Positions 8,566 through 19,790 of a DNA stretch of 64,000 nt are shown here, piece after piece. How positions within the stretch are numbered: the stretch's first letter is position 1; every line of letters begins with the position of its first letter. The stretch spans positions 30,752,001 through 30,816,000 of the forward strand of contig NC_060060.1 of NCBI RefSeq assembly GCF_020283565.1, read 5' to 3'. The DNA is from Trifolium pratense (taxonomy: Eukaryota > Streptophyta > Magnoliopsida > Fabales > Fabaceae). A program made the position numbers and the translations under genes. The notes below the pieces were generated by a model, which was not told where the DNA came from, did no database searches, and was given only the letters and a program-made list of their open reading frames with translations.

Positions 8566-10886
8566 TCCTGTCGTTGATGATGGTGAACTTGATCGTAAGC
8601 TAGATGATATGTTTGACTTTACTGTTCAGGAAAAAAAATCGGAAGACATTGAAGAAGACAAAGTAGAAGAAATTGATATAAACAAAGTAACCACCATTAC
8701 TTTTGAGCAAGGCTGGGCAATTTTGCGGAAAGGGATTAGGAAAGTGAATATGATAGTTCTCGAAGGATGTCAGATTAATGTTGAGGATTGGATGAATTTG
8801 CATGGGTATCCTTGGATTTTTTTTCCTTGAAGATAATGTTTGGATTTTGCTGATTGTATCTGTTGTATTGTTTATTAAAATTAGTTTTTGGCTTTTGTTT
8901 GATTATTTTTCCTTAATTCAAATCGTCACAGAACCATTTATAAAATGTGTACGCAGAAGCCTGATTGATCATTCACAAGAGCTTTATAACAAATATAAGG
9001 AGTGTTTTATTGAATACAATGAATCCGATCCCATCGTTGATGCTGGTGAACTTGATCGTAAGCTAGATGATATGTTTGATTTTACTGTTCAGGAAAAAAA
9101 ATAAAATCGGAAGACATTGAAGAAGACAAAGTAGAAGAAATTGATATTAACAAAGTAACCACCATTACTTTTGAGCAAGGTTGGACAATTTTGCGGAAAG
9201 GGATTAGGAAAGTGAAGATGATATAGTTCTCGAATGATGTCAGATTAATGTTGAGGATTTGATGAATTTGCATGGGTATCCTTGGATTTTTTCTTTCCTT
9301 GAAGATAATATTTGGATTTTGCTGATTGTATCTATTGTATTGTTTATTAATATTAGTTTTTGGCTTTTGTTTGATTATTTTTCCTTAAGTCAAATCGTCA
9401 CAGAACCATTTATAAAATGTGTACGCAGAAGCCTGATTGATTATTCACAAGAGCTTTATAACAAATATAAGGACTGTTTTATTGAATACAATGAATCTGA
9501 TCCCGTCGTTGATGCTGGTGAACTTGATCGTAAGCTAGATGATATGTTTGACTTTACTGTTCAGGAAAAAAAACCGGAAGACATTGAAGAAGACAAAGTA
9601 GAAGAAATTGATATAAACAAAGTAACCACCATTACTTTTGAGCAAGGCTGGGCAATTTTACGGAAAGGTATTAGGAAAGTGAATATGATAGTTCTCGAAG
9701 GATGTCAGATTAATGTTGAGGATTGGATGAATTTGCATGGGTATCCTTGGATTTTTTTTTCCTTGAAGATAATATTTGGATTTTGCTGATTGTATTTGTT
9801 GTATTGTTTATTAATATTAGTTTTGGCTTTTGTTTGATTATTTTTTCTTAAGTCAAATCGTCACAGAACCATTTATAAAATGTGTACGCAGAAGCCTGAT
9901 TGATCATTCACAAGAGCTTTATAACAAATATAAGGAGTGTTTTATTGAATACAATGAATCCGATCCCATCGTTGATGCCGGTGAACTTGATCGTAAGCTA
10001 GATGATATGTTTGACTTTACTGTTCAGGAAAAAAAAAACCGGAAGACATTGGAGAAGACAAAGTAGAAGAAATTGATATAAACAAAGTAACCACCATTAC
10101 TTTTGAGCAAGGCTGGACAATTTTGCGGAAAGGGATTAGGAAAGTGAAGATGATAGTTCCCGAAGGATGTCAAATTAATGCTGAGGATTTGATGAATTTG
10201 CATGAGTATCCTTGGATTTTTTTCCCTTGAAGATAATATTTGGATTTTGCTGATTGTATTTGTTGTATTGTTTATTAATATTAGTTTTGGCTTTTGTTTG
10301 ATTATTTTTTCTTAAGTCAAATTGTCACAGAACCATTTATAAAATGTGTACGCAGAAGCCTGATTGATCATTCACAAGAGCTTTATAACAAATATAAGGA
10401 GTGTTTTATTGAATACAATGAATCCGATCCCATCGTTGATGCCGGTGAACTTGATCGTAAGCTAGATGATATGTTTGACTTTACTGTTCAGGAAAAAAAA
10501 ATTGGAAGACATTGGAGAAGACAAAGTAGAAGAAATTGATATAAACAAAGTAACCACCATTACTTTTGAGCAAGGCTGGACAATTTTGCGGAAAGGGATT
10601 AGGAAAGTGAAGATGATAGTTCCCGAAGGATGTCAGATTAATGCTGAGGATTTGATGAATTTGCATGAGTATCCTTGGATTTTTTTTCCTTGAAGATAAT
10701 ATTTGGATTTTGCTAATTGTATCTGTTGTATTGTTTATTAATATTAGTTTTTGGCTTTTGTTTGATTATTTTTCCTTAAGTCAAATCGTTACAGAACCAT
10801 TTATAAAATGTGTATGCAGAAGCCTGATTAATTATTCACATGAGCTTTATAACAAATATAAGGAGTGTTTTATTGAATACAATGAA
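8566..10886 (+). repeat. Five tandem units (463-472 bp) each carrying a cullin exon pair
   Basis: The marker 'gaacttgatcgtaagctag' starts at 8585, 9048, 9520, 9983 and 10447, giving spacings of 463, 472, 463 and 464. Each unit holds exon A (DDMFDFTVQEKK to FEQGW.ILRKGIRKV to MNLH), an intron, and exon B (SQELYNKYKECFIEYNES). Unit boundaries fall at 'gaatctgatcc' on the left and 'gaatctaccg' on the right, sharing GAATCT, which suggests microhomology at the first duplication. Exon B of one unit reads straight into exon A of the next. Confidence 0.95.
9429..9740 (+). CDS. In-frame composite cassette exon of the cullin array
   Basis: Runs from an acceptor ('gtacgcag', 9421-9428) through exon B of unit 2 and exon A of unit 3 to a donor (gtatcc, 9741). 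Length 312 nt, exactly 104 codons, entered and left in the same phase, with no stop. The equivalent composites of the other units are 319 (8957-9275), 314 (9892-10205) and 314 nt (10355-10668) and shift frame. Splicing of this cassette is inferred, not observed. Confidence 0.5.
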
Positions 10887-11318
10887 TCTACCGTAGGGAA
10901 ACCTCCACTGTTTATGTTTTCTCACTTGTAAATTTTGTTTGAATTGTCATATACCCTTTTCCGATTTTTTTTTCCCTAGCTTCTTCCTTCTATTGAGGAC
11001 AAACATGGTGAATTCATGCTGAGGGAGCTTGTCAGGTTGTGGAAAAATCACACCAAGATGGTTAGGTGGCTTTCGAAAATATTTGCTTATCTGGATAAAT
11101 ATTACACCAAAAAACACTGCTTGACTGCACTCGAAGAAGTTGGACTTTCTGCCTTCCACTTGGTCAGTCACATTGATCTCTCTTGTTAATATTTTTTATA
11201 CTTGGTGTAATCTTATCATGACTATGGACTGGTGGGAAATTTCTGATTTCATCAATCGCAGGTTTATAGGGAGGTTAAGGGTAGTGCTACGAAAGCCATT
11301 ATTGATTTGGTAAGTTGA

Positions 11319-12912
11319 TGTTAGAATAGAAAATATTATAATATTATTTGTTGAGAAAATATCTCGATTTGGTTTGTTTATTCTTAGCCCTATAATAAAG
11401 GGATTTAGTTTAGATTTAAATTTATTCACTTGGTTATAAATACCAAGGTAGTATCATACTATTTGATAATGTAAATAATGTAAATATTGTAATTAGGGTT
11501 ATTGACTCCATTATCAATAATATTTTATTGTTCCTTATTATTATCTCCTATTCTTTAACCTAAAAACCCCCAAATTTCAACATGGTATCAGAGCCATGGT
11601 ATCCACCTTGAAACATAATTCCGCTGCAATTTTCCCCGAGATTTAACTCTCGATTATTCTTCGTTTTACTTACCTTTTTGTTCATATATGCTTTAATTAA
11701 CCTTTTTTTTTCATATAAACCCTAGCCGTCATTGAAATTTCTTTTTATATTTTGTTACCCGTTTGTGATTCTTTAATCCACGGGTCCCAGTTACCTTTAA
11801 TCTTGTTCCACCTTTGTGGTTCTTGTTTATTTCCTTTCTATTCTAACCTTATTTGTATGTTACCCGTTATGTTTTTATTCTAACCTTATTCATATGTTAC
11901 CCTGACACATGCAGCCCACTTTTCTATGAATCCTTTACATTTAACCACCGTTTTTTTTCTTCAAGATTGATCGTCAGTCTCTATTGGTCTTATTTTGGTG
12001 GTCTAATTTCCCGTTTGTGATCCCTTAATCCGCGGGCATACCCGTTTGTGATACCTTAATCCGCGGGCAGTCCCGTTTGTGATACTTTAATCCGCGGGCA
12101 TACCCGTTTGTGATACTTTAATCCGCGTGCAGTCCCGTTTGTGATACTTTAATCCGCGGGCATACACGTTTGTGATGCTTTAATCCGCGGGCAGTCCTGT
12201 TTGCGATACTTTAATCCGCGGGTCTTTTTACTTAATTTGATATGGATTCATCTCTTCAGCCGCTCCTCTACTGCTTCTTTGGTTGCTGCTCTTCGTTGGC
12301 TTGCTATCAATTGATTTAATTTATTTTCAGGGTTAGTTTTGTAACAAGCTTAAAGCTTAGTAAGCTTTAGCTTGAGGGGGAGTGTTAGAATAGAAAATAT
12401 TATAATATTATTTGTTGAGAAAATATCTCGATTTAGTTTGTTTATTCTTAGCCCTATAATAAAGGGATTTAGTTTAGATTTAAATTTATTCACTTGGTTA
12501 TAAATACCAAGGTAGTATCATACTATTTGATAATGTAAATAATGTAAATATTGTAATTATGGTTATTGACTCCATTATCAATAATATTTTATTGTTCCTT
12601 ATTATTATCTCCTATTCTTTAACCTAAAAACCCCCAAAGTCATGATACCATGTTGAAATTTGGGGGTTTTTAGGTTAAAGAATAAGAGATAATAATAAGG
12701 AACAATAAAATATTATTGATAATGGAGTCAATAACCCTAATTACAATATTTACATTATTTACATTATCAAATAGTATGATACTACCTTAGTATTTATAAG
12801 CAAGGGAATAAATTTAAATCTAAACTAAATCCCTTTATTATAGGGCTAAGAATAAACAAACCAAAGAGATATTTTCTCAACAAATAATATTATAATATTT
12901 TCTATTCTAACC
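11319..12912 (+). mobile_element. Non-coding LTR retrotransposon with a third, inverted LTR
   Basis: Inserted in a cullin intron with 5-bp target duplication gttga (11314-11318 and 12913-12917). The 5' LTR is 11319-11582 (starts TGTTAGAATAG, ends CAACA). The primer binding site TGGTATCAGAGCC follows at 11583. A polypurine tract 'ttgagggggag' (12372-12382) precedes the second LTR, 12383-12642. Immediately after comes a reverse-complement copy of the PBS start (12643-12650) and of the LTR (12651-12912). The 800-bp interior has no long frame. Size and content fit a TRIM or small LARD-type element. Confidence 0.9.
12010..12226 (+). repeat. 31-bp tandem repeat, seven copies, inside the LTR element
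   Basis: Seven 31-bp units built on 'cccgtttgtgat' and 'ttaatccgcggg'. Tails alternate 'cata' and 'cagt', so the array is really a 62-bp dimer repeated, ending in a variant unit. A diverged single unit lies at about 11758-11787. Confidence 0.95.
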
Positions 12913-13431
12913 GTTGACAATTCTACACTGTAAATGATATACTGATTTTGTCATGATTTTGTATGTTGTGATGATCCCTTTGAAATAACGGTTCCCTATT
13001 TTATGTTATAGATTGACAAAGAACGTGAGGGCGAACAAATTGATAGATCATTGTTGAGAAATGTTCTCGACATATTTGTTGAGATTGGTATGGGTAATAT
13101 GTGTATTATACAAATGATTTTGAGGTGCATATGCTTAAGGATTCTGGCGATTACTACAAAAAGAAGGCCATGATCTGGATCGAGTCGGACTCCTGCCCAG
13201 ACTACATGCAAAGGGTATGTCTGACTCCTGCCCATAAAGATATACTATCTCTTATTTTTTGTTTTATATGTTTAAACTTTAAACTACACAGGCTGATGAT
13301 TGCTTGAAACGAGAAAGAGAAACAGTGTCTCATTACTTGCATTCTAACACTGAAGAAACTGCTAGAGGTAAGCTATTATTGGATGACAATTTAAAGTTTC
13401 ATTTTAAAGTTTTATTGGATCACAATTTCTC

Positions 13432-13434
<3 letters not shown>

Positions 13435-13462
<28 letters not shown>
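13435..13462. repeat. Poly-C tract, 28 bp
   Basis: Uninterrupted run of 28 C just upstream of a cullin splice acceptor (13482-13484). Runs of this length are error-prone in sequencing, so the length may not be exact. Confidence 0.9.
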
Positions 13463-13741
13463 TTTTCTCTTTTAATTTTAACAGAAAGTGCAACATGAGT
13501 CGCTAGTAAACCCTCTAAATCAACTACTTGAGAAGGAGCACTCTGGATGTCATGCCTTGCTTAGAGATGATAAGGTAATGACTGCTTTGTCTTACTTTAT
13601 TAGAGTAAATAGATACTCCTTGTAATATAACAGATTAACTATTAGTTAATGTGATATGTCCAGCTAGGCATAGTTAGAATACAGCTAAGCATAGTTAGAA
13701 TCCAGCTAAACATAGTTAGAAGCTACTTTAGACTAGTACAA

Positions 13742-14470
13742 GTGTGGCTTATAAATACATGTACATGGAATCCTGAGTTTCGCAAATGGCGACAGAAGGA
13801 TCAGATGCTGATATCGTGGATCCAAACGATGATTTCTAGTGAAATTCTTGCTCATGTCGTTGGAAGCAATCACACGTTCGAGCTATGGAACAAGATCCTT
13901 TCGCATTTCCATAAACAGATGCGAGCCAAAGCGCGTCAACTTCGTGTTGAGTTAAGTTCCACAAAGCTTGAAGATCGTACGGTAAAAGAGTATTTGCTTC
14001 AAATTCGTCTTCTTATTGATAATCTCAGTGCTATTGGTGATCCTGTACCTCTTAATCATCATCTTGATATAATCTTGGAGGGTTTACCCTCAGATTTCAA
14101 CTCTGTTATTTCTGTTATCGAAAGTAACTTCGATTCCATGGATATGGATGAAGCTGAAGCCTTGCTTCTGGCTCCTGAGACATGCTTAGAAAAGTCTAAG
14201 AAGAAGACACTTGATGAAGTTGCATCTCTCAATTTGGCTCAAGCATCGTCTTCCAAATCTACTCCAAACACTGAAACTGATTCCACTCCACCATCTGTTA
14301 ACTCCACCACTGGTCCAGATCCTTCTCGTTTCAACTCTTATCGTGGTAGAGGCGGTAGAAATGGTCGTGGTCATGGAGAAGGAGGAGGACGCTATTCTAA
14401 CACTCAGTGCCAGATCTGTTACAAAACTGGTCACCCTGCCTCTGAGTGCTGGCACAGGAGTAATCTACAG
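13742..14470 (+). pseudogene. Copia Gag (UBN2-type) with zinc knuckle
   Basis: Plus-strand frame with the Gag core 'FELWNKILSHFHKQMRAKAR', 'LEDRTVKEYLLQI' and 'LEGLPSDFNSV', then a glycine/arginine-rich stretch and a CCHC knuckle 'CQICYKTGHPASEC' (CX2CX4HX4C) near 14409-14450. The frame shifts shortly after the knuckle, so Gag and protease are no longer joined. Confidence 0.85.
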
Positions 14471-14538
14471 TATCAGCCTCAAATTCCTCCAAATTATCAT
14501 GTTGGCTATATGGTCACAATCCACCTGGTTATGGATTC

Positions 14539-15706
14539 ATGCCCTATCCTGCAGCACACTACAATGGCTTTGGCAATGGCTTTGGAGCCTCTTCATCTCG
14601 TTTCAATCCATACTTGCCTCGTTATCCCTCTCCAATGCGTCCTTCATCCTCTCAGGTAGCTCAACCTAATGCACTTATTGCTAATGCTCCTTCTGTGAGT
14701 GGTTCAGGTATATGGTATCCAGATTCTGGTGCCTCCTATCATGTTACTGCAGATGTAAGGAACATACAGGAACCTTTTTTCTTTGATGGCGCAAATCAAG
14801 TCTACATAGGCAATGGACAAGGTTTGCCCATACATTCTTCTGGTTCTGGTGTATTTCCTTTCCCCATTGATCCTAATATTCATTTTAGCCTTAATAACCT
14901 ACTTCATGTACCTACCATAACCAAAAACCTTATAAGTGTAAGTCAATTTGCAAAAGACAACTCTGTTTATTTTGAATTTCATGCTAATCACTGTCTTATC
15001 AAATCTCAGGCCACTAATGCTGTCCTTCTACATGGCACTGTGGGATCTGATGGCTTATACAAATACAAGTTTCCAAGCCTCAATATTCAACCTGCTCAAT
15101 CTGTTCCAGATTTATTTTCAAATAATAAACCAACTGTTTGTACTATTCATAATTCTACCAGTACTAGTAATAGCATGCATCCTTTGCCTTCCTGTTCTAC
15201 TTACCTATGGCATCTAAGGCTAGGCCATCCAAATGAACACATTTTGAAACTTGTTTTGAAAAATTGTAATCTTTCCTTCAGTAATACAAATAAAGATGCT
15301 TTGAATTTTTAAACAGTTTAAGTCTATGGTTGAACTTCAACTTGGCCATTCTATTAAGTCCCTTCAAACTGACTGGGGGGGTGAATTCTGGCCATTCACC
15401 CAATACCTACAAAGTCTTGGCATTATACACCGTCTTATCTGTCCTCACACCGACCATCAAAATGGGGTCATTGAACGAAAACATAGGCATATTGTTGATT
15501 TGGGCCTCACACTTTCAAGCCAAGCCTCTTTGCCCCTAAAATACTGGGACCATGCCTTTCTAGCTTCTGTTCATCTTATCAACAGATTACCTAGCTCCAC
15601 TCTTCAATTCAAAATACCCTATACTGTTCTATTTAACAAAAACCCTGACTACCCCTCTTTCAAGGTCTTTGGTTGTGCATGCTTTCCACTCTTAAAGACC
15701 TTATAA
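14539..15706 (+). pseudogene. Copia protease and integrase remnants
   Basis: Protease active site in 'IWYPDSGASYHVTADV' (about 14708-14757), the pre-integrase motif 'LWHLRLGHPNEH' (about 15207-15242), then a deletion and stop at about 15310. The frame 15326-15706 resumes in the integrase core: 'LQTDWGGEFWPF' and 'NGVIERKHRHIVD' with the DDE Asp and Glu. The first integrase Asp region is lost. Inactive. Confidence 0.85.
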
Positions 15707-16626
15707 TGCTCATAAGTTTGATTTCAGGTCACACGAGTGTCTCTTTTTGGGGTACTCCTCTGTTCACAAAGGTTACAAGTGCGTTTCACCCTCTGGACGT
15801 ATCTAACATGGTATCAGATTAGTCCTTTGATCCATGGCTGATTCCGCCGCGTTTAAGCATAGTTAGAATCCAGCTAAGCATTAGTTAATCTGATATGTCC
15901 AGCTAAGCATAGTTAGAACACAAATAAGCATAGTTAGAATCCAGCTAAGCATAGTTAGAAGCTACTTTAGACTAGTACAAGTGTGGCTTATAAATACATG
16001 TACTTGTAACTGAAAAGATTCAGAATGAAATAATACAAATCAAGAAGCAAAAGTTTGTTACAGATTCGGTTATGAATTCTCTGAAAGTTAACATACTTTT
16101 TTGTTTGATGTTCTTCACAGTTACTTGGCACTAACTGGTTCACTAACTTGTTGAATTACTATATGCCTAGGTGGATGATCTCTCTAGGATGTATAGATTT
16201 TGCCCTACTAAATTGCTGGATCCTATTGCCAATGTATTCAAGCAGGTTGGTTTATTTACGTAATGCTATACTTTATTTAATGATGTATTATGATGATTGC
16301 TTAATTGCAGCATATTACAGATGAGGTTACAACTTTGCTTCAATTGGCTGAGGAAGGAAACTGCTACTATCAATCAGGTTCAGTCCATGCCTGAGCAATC
16401 TCCTAGTATTTTATCTTCTGTTTCATGGTACGGTGTTCAGTGGACTGTGAATGCCATCATGTTATCAGATAGATGTCTAAGTTATGGCTTAATTTAAATA
16501 CCCATGCCCTAAGTTTGCTATATTAGTTTTTATGTCAAAGGGCAGCACCATGGATTTTTAATAATGTGAAATTGCAGGTGCTTGCCAGAAAATTCCTAGA
16601 GCTCCATGACAAGTATTTGGCATACG

Positions 16627-16801
16627 TTAATAATTGCTTTATGAATCACACTTTATTCCACAAGGTATTTGGCATTCGTTAATAATTGCTTTATGAATCA
16701 CACTTTCTTGATGGGTTCATTTTATAGTTGCCAAATCTGTAAGAGTCATTTTCCAGAAAGCATTTGAAGGAAGTTAATAATTGCTTTATGAATCACACTT
16801 T
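16627..16801 (+). repeat. Exon-tail copies inside the following cullin intron
   Basis: The exon end 'gttaataattgctttatgaatcacacttt' region occurs three times: in the exon (about 16627-16655) and twice in the intron (about 16677-16705 and 16773-16801). The last two share a further downstream segment 'cttgatgggtt'. Confidence 0.85.
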
Positions 16802-18624
16802 CTTGATGGGTTTATTTTATAATTGGGGAGTTTAAAGAAGTGTTTTCAGAAAATAATGTCTTTTATCCGAATCAATGAATTTTTCCAGGCATTGAAGGAA
16901 GGATTTGATGTGTTCTGCAATAAAACTTTCAGTGCAGAACTATTATCTTCATTCTGTGATCATATCCTTAAAAAGGGTGGAAGTGAGAAGCTGAGTGATG
17001 AAGCCATTGAAGAAACACTAGAGAAGGTAGTTTTTGACTATTTATGTTTTCTTCAGGATATTTATGTTATTTTCCATCAAATTTTGCATCAGTATTGTGT
17101 TGCCAACATTGTGTAATTTCTATAGGTAGTCAAGCTGGTTGCACATATCAGTGACAAGGATCTCTTTGCAGAATTTTACAGGTCAGATTTTACACTGATA
17201 TTTCTCATGGTTTAGGTTTCATATTATTTTTGAGCTTCTGAGAAATTTTAAATTTTTGCAGGAAGAAGCTTACCCGAAGACTACTTTTTGATAGGAGTGC
17301 CTCTGATGACCATGAGAAGTATATTTTGAGAAAGTTAAGGGAGGAATGTGGTAGACTGTTCACATCAAAAATGGATGGAATGGTCAGTTAACTTCGTTGC
17401 CAGCACAACTAACTAACTCTGAAGTGCTCTTTTTTCTTATAAATTGAAATATTCAATTTCAGGTGATGGACTTGACATTGGCTAGGGAAAGTCAGTTGAA
17501 ATTTAATGAATATCTTAATGAGAACTCAGATGTAAATCCTGGAATTGACTTGAAGGTTACTGTTCTTACAACAGGGTTTTGGCCAAGTTTTAAGTCTTCT
17601 GGTCTCAGCCTCCCTTCAGTTGGTAGGAGGACATTGCTGATTGTAGTTTTTTAAGTTTCCATTAGTGTTTTTCTGATGAAGACAAATCTTATGTAACAAT
17701 ATAACAGGATCAAATTGTTTGTTTCAGGTCAAGTGTGTGGAAGTTTTTAAGGGCTTTTATGAAACAAGGACAAAGCATAGAAAACTCACATGGATTTACT
17801 CACTGGGAACTTGCGACATCATTGGCAAGTTTGATTCGAAAACCATTGAGTTAGTCGTCTCAACCCATCAGGTAATTCCCTTCCCGAGACTTGTTCTCTT
17901 CTGTTATGCTGATTATTGAGACATTGAGATATTTGATTGTCTTTTACAGGCTGCTGCCCTGCTACTTTTCAACTTGGCGGATAAGTTGAATTATTCAGAG
18001 ATTAAGACTCAGCTGAGTTTGGCTGATGAAGATCTAGTTCCATTGCTTTATTCTCTGTCATGCGCAAAATACAAGATCATTTCTAAGGAGCCTAGCACTA
18101 AAACAGTATCCCCAAATGACAGTTTTGAGTTTAATTCCAAATTTGCTGATAAAATGAAAAGGATAAAGGTATGTATTTACTTTTACCCTTTTTTTCAAAT
18201 TCAATTATTTTTACCCTTTGATATAAAATATGAAATTTTGTTTATCATAGGTCCCTCTACCACCCGTTGATGAAAAGAAGAAGATTATTGAATATGTTGA
18301 CACTGACAGACGATATGAAATTGAGGCTGCAATTGTGTGCATTATGAAGAGTAGGAAAGTTTTGCACCATAAAACTTTAGTTTTGGAGTGCCTTGAGAAG
18401 TTGGGCCACAGGTTCAAGGTAAACACCTGCTTGAATGAATTTATCTTTGCTAGTGTAAAACGAGGTTTCCATGCTTAAATACCTTAATTGCTAAATTTGA
18501 TTTATAGCCTGATATCAAAGCAATCAAGAAGCGGATTGAAGTTCTCATCACTCGGGACTACCTGGAGAGGGACAAAGAGAACCCAGCAATCTTCCGGTAT
18601 CTAGCGAATAGGTATTGATGTGCA

Positions 18625-19690
18625 AAATGACTTAGGGAAAGGTACTAATGTACAGAATTGTGCGGGTTGAGAAAGCTACTAAGATAACTGAATTTGATTT
18701 CTTAAGTACGGTTGATTGAGAACTCCCCAAAGGTTTACATAATCCTGTAAATGGATGTAGTCAGTTGCTTAAACCTAGTAAGTAGCAATTATTATTATTT
18801 TTTGCATAAATGAGGATTTAGTTATAGTTACGATTGTGTCCATATATATAGAGCCTGGCAAGATAATCAATACGACATTGTTATCTAGTTCTTAGTTGGT
18901 AATCCCAGTGCTTGTGCCAGTGCCCAGTGCCATAATAATGGAAGATTAAACCTTCATCAACATAATGCTCTGAAATTATACAGTACTCCACTGAGGCATG
19001 TGCTCGTGTCTCATTGGCCACCGTTGATAGCAATTGAGAGGGGGAAAAATTGGAGGTTCCATTCTCGAAACTGAACCGTTTAGTTATGCAAATGATCTGT
19101 TCTAAAAAATTGGCAAACTTGTTTTTTATATTTTTATATTTTAAAATTGTACAAGTTTGGTTTTCATCACATCAAATGTGTTAATATTCTACTTTTAGTT
19201 TGCAAAATTTTGTTTGGTGCAATAGAAGTGCAACCCTTATTAATTTTATTTTTCATTAAGGATATTGAAAGTAACTTCTAAATAACTAAAAACGTATTGT
19301 GTTTAGAGTTTAGACCTCTTATTTCTAGAATTTGAATTTGAATACACCATAAAAAAAATTTAGAAGTGACTTTTCTTGTAGGACACGACATTTTAAATAG
19401 TGACTTTGACCAAATTGTCAAGAAATATTGAAGTTATATCAAACATGTTTAGGAGATATGAGATTGGTTTGATGAATGTGGTGGGAAGTTGAAGAGTGGC
19501 ATTGCTCTTTTTACTGCCTTTGCGACGGATACGATTGCACCAAAATATATCCCTAGTCATCTAAATTTGTCCGTTCAAATTAAAAAATCGTTAGATACGA
19601 CGATTGCACCAAAATGGAAGTCTTGCTATCCAAATTGACCCTCTTTTTCACCATGTCAACAAGAATTTGAGTCACTCTCCACTTGAAGAA
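18625..19690. other. Intergenic stretch, nothing recognised
   Basis: AT-rich with no supported coding exon. A short direct repeat 'acgattgcaccaaaat' occurs at about 19528 and 19599. Confidence 0.5.
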
Positions 19691-19699
19691 GCTTGTACG

Positions 19700-19790
19700 T
19701 GTCCTATAGATAAATGAAAATAGATGAGATTGTAATTCATGAGATGAGATGAGATGTAACATAAAAGCATGCATGAAATTGCAGAACTAG
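19700..19790 (+). repeat. Copy of the M2 metacaspase 3' flank
   Basis: 'aaaatagatgagattgtaat' and 'aacataaaagcat' through 'gaaattgcagaactagct' match about 25985-26057, just downstream of M2, in the same orientation. This copy has an expanded 'gatgagatgagatg'. No exon accompanies it. Confidence 0.75.

Larger units (their letters stand above)
13633..16090 (+). mobile_element. Internally deleted Ty1/copia retrotransposon in a cullin intron
   Basis: LTR-like ends share 'attagttaat.tgatatgtcc' and the unit 'cagctaagcatagttagaa' followed by 'gtggcttataaatacatgtac' with a TATA-like core (left about 13633-13772, right about 15879-16005 and beyond). Gag, protease and integrase pieces lie between; reverse transcriptase and RNase H are missing. 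A PBS-like 'aacatggtatcagatt' occurs at about 15808, downstream of integrase rather than next to the left LTR, so the element is rearranged. Confidence 0.8.
8260..18618 (+). pseudogene. Cullin-1-like gene, N-terminal half broken and amplified, C-terminal half intact
   Basis: Cullins scaffold SCF-type ubiquitin ligases. Exons in order: 8260-8805 with five repeat units to 10892, 10980-11162 (EFMLRELVRLWKNH), 11262-11309, 13012-13214, 13292-13367, 13485-13574, 16171-16245, 16311-~16384, 16578-16664, 16889-17026 ([19 protein letters not shown]), 17126-17181, 17262-17382, 17463-~17633, 17728-17871, 17950-18168, 18251-18418, 18508-18618. The C-terminal half covers the RBX-binding cullin homology region and the neddylation site (IMKSRK), ending RYLANRY where family members end RYLA. 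Breaks: an extra 4 bp at about 8437-8440, repeat-unit frameshifts, one missing base near 13102, and a phase mismatch between 13292 and 13485 exons. The first about 90 residues (MPRPLLERILNQ...) are not standard cullin. Either a pseudogene or a rapidly changing paralogue. Confidence 0.85.

Noticed and set aside
12010..12226. CRISPR-like array (seven regular repeats of 31 bp)
   Set aside because: Units are directly adjacent with no unique spacers, and they lie inside an LTR element of a plant nuclear genome.
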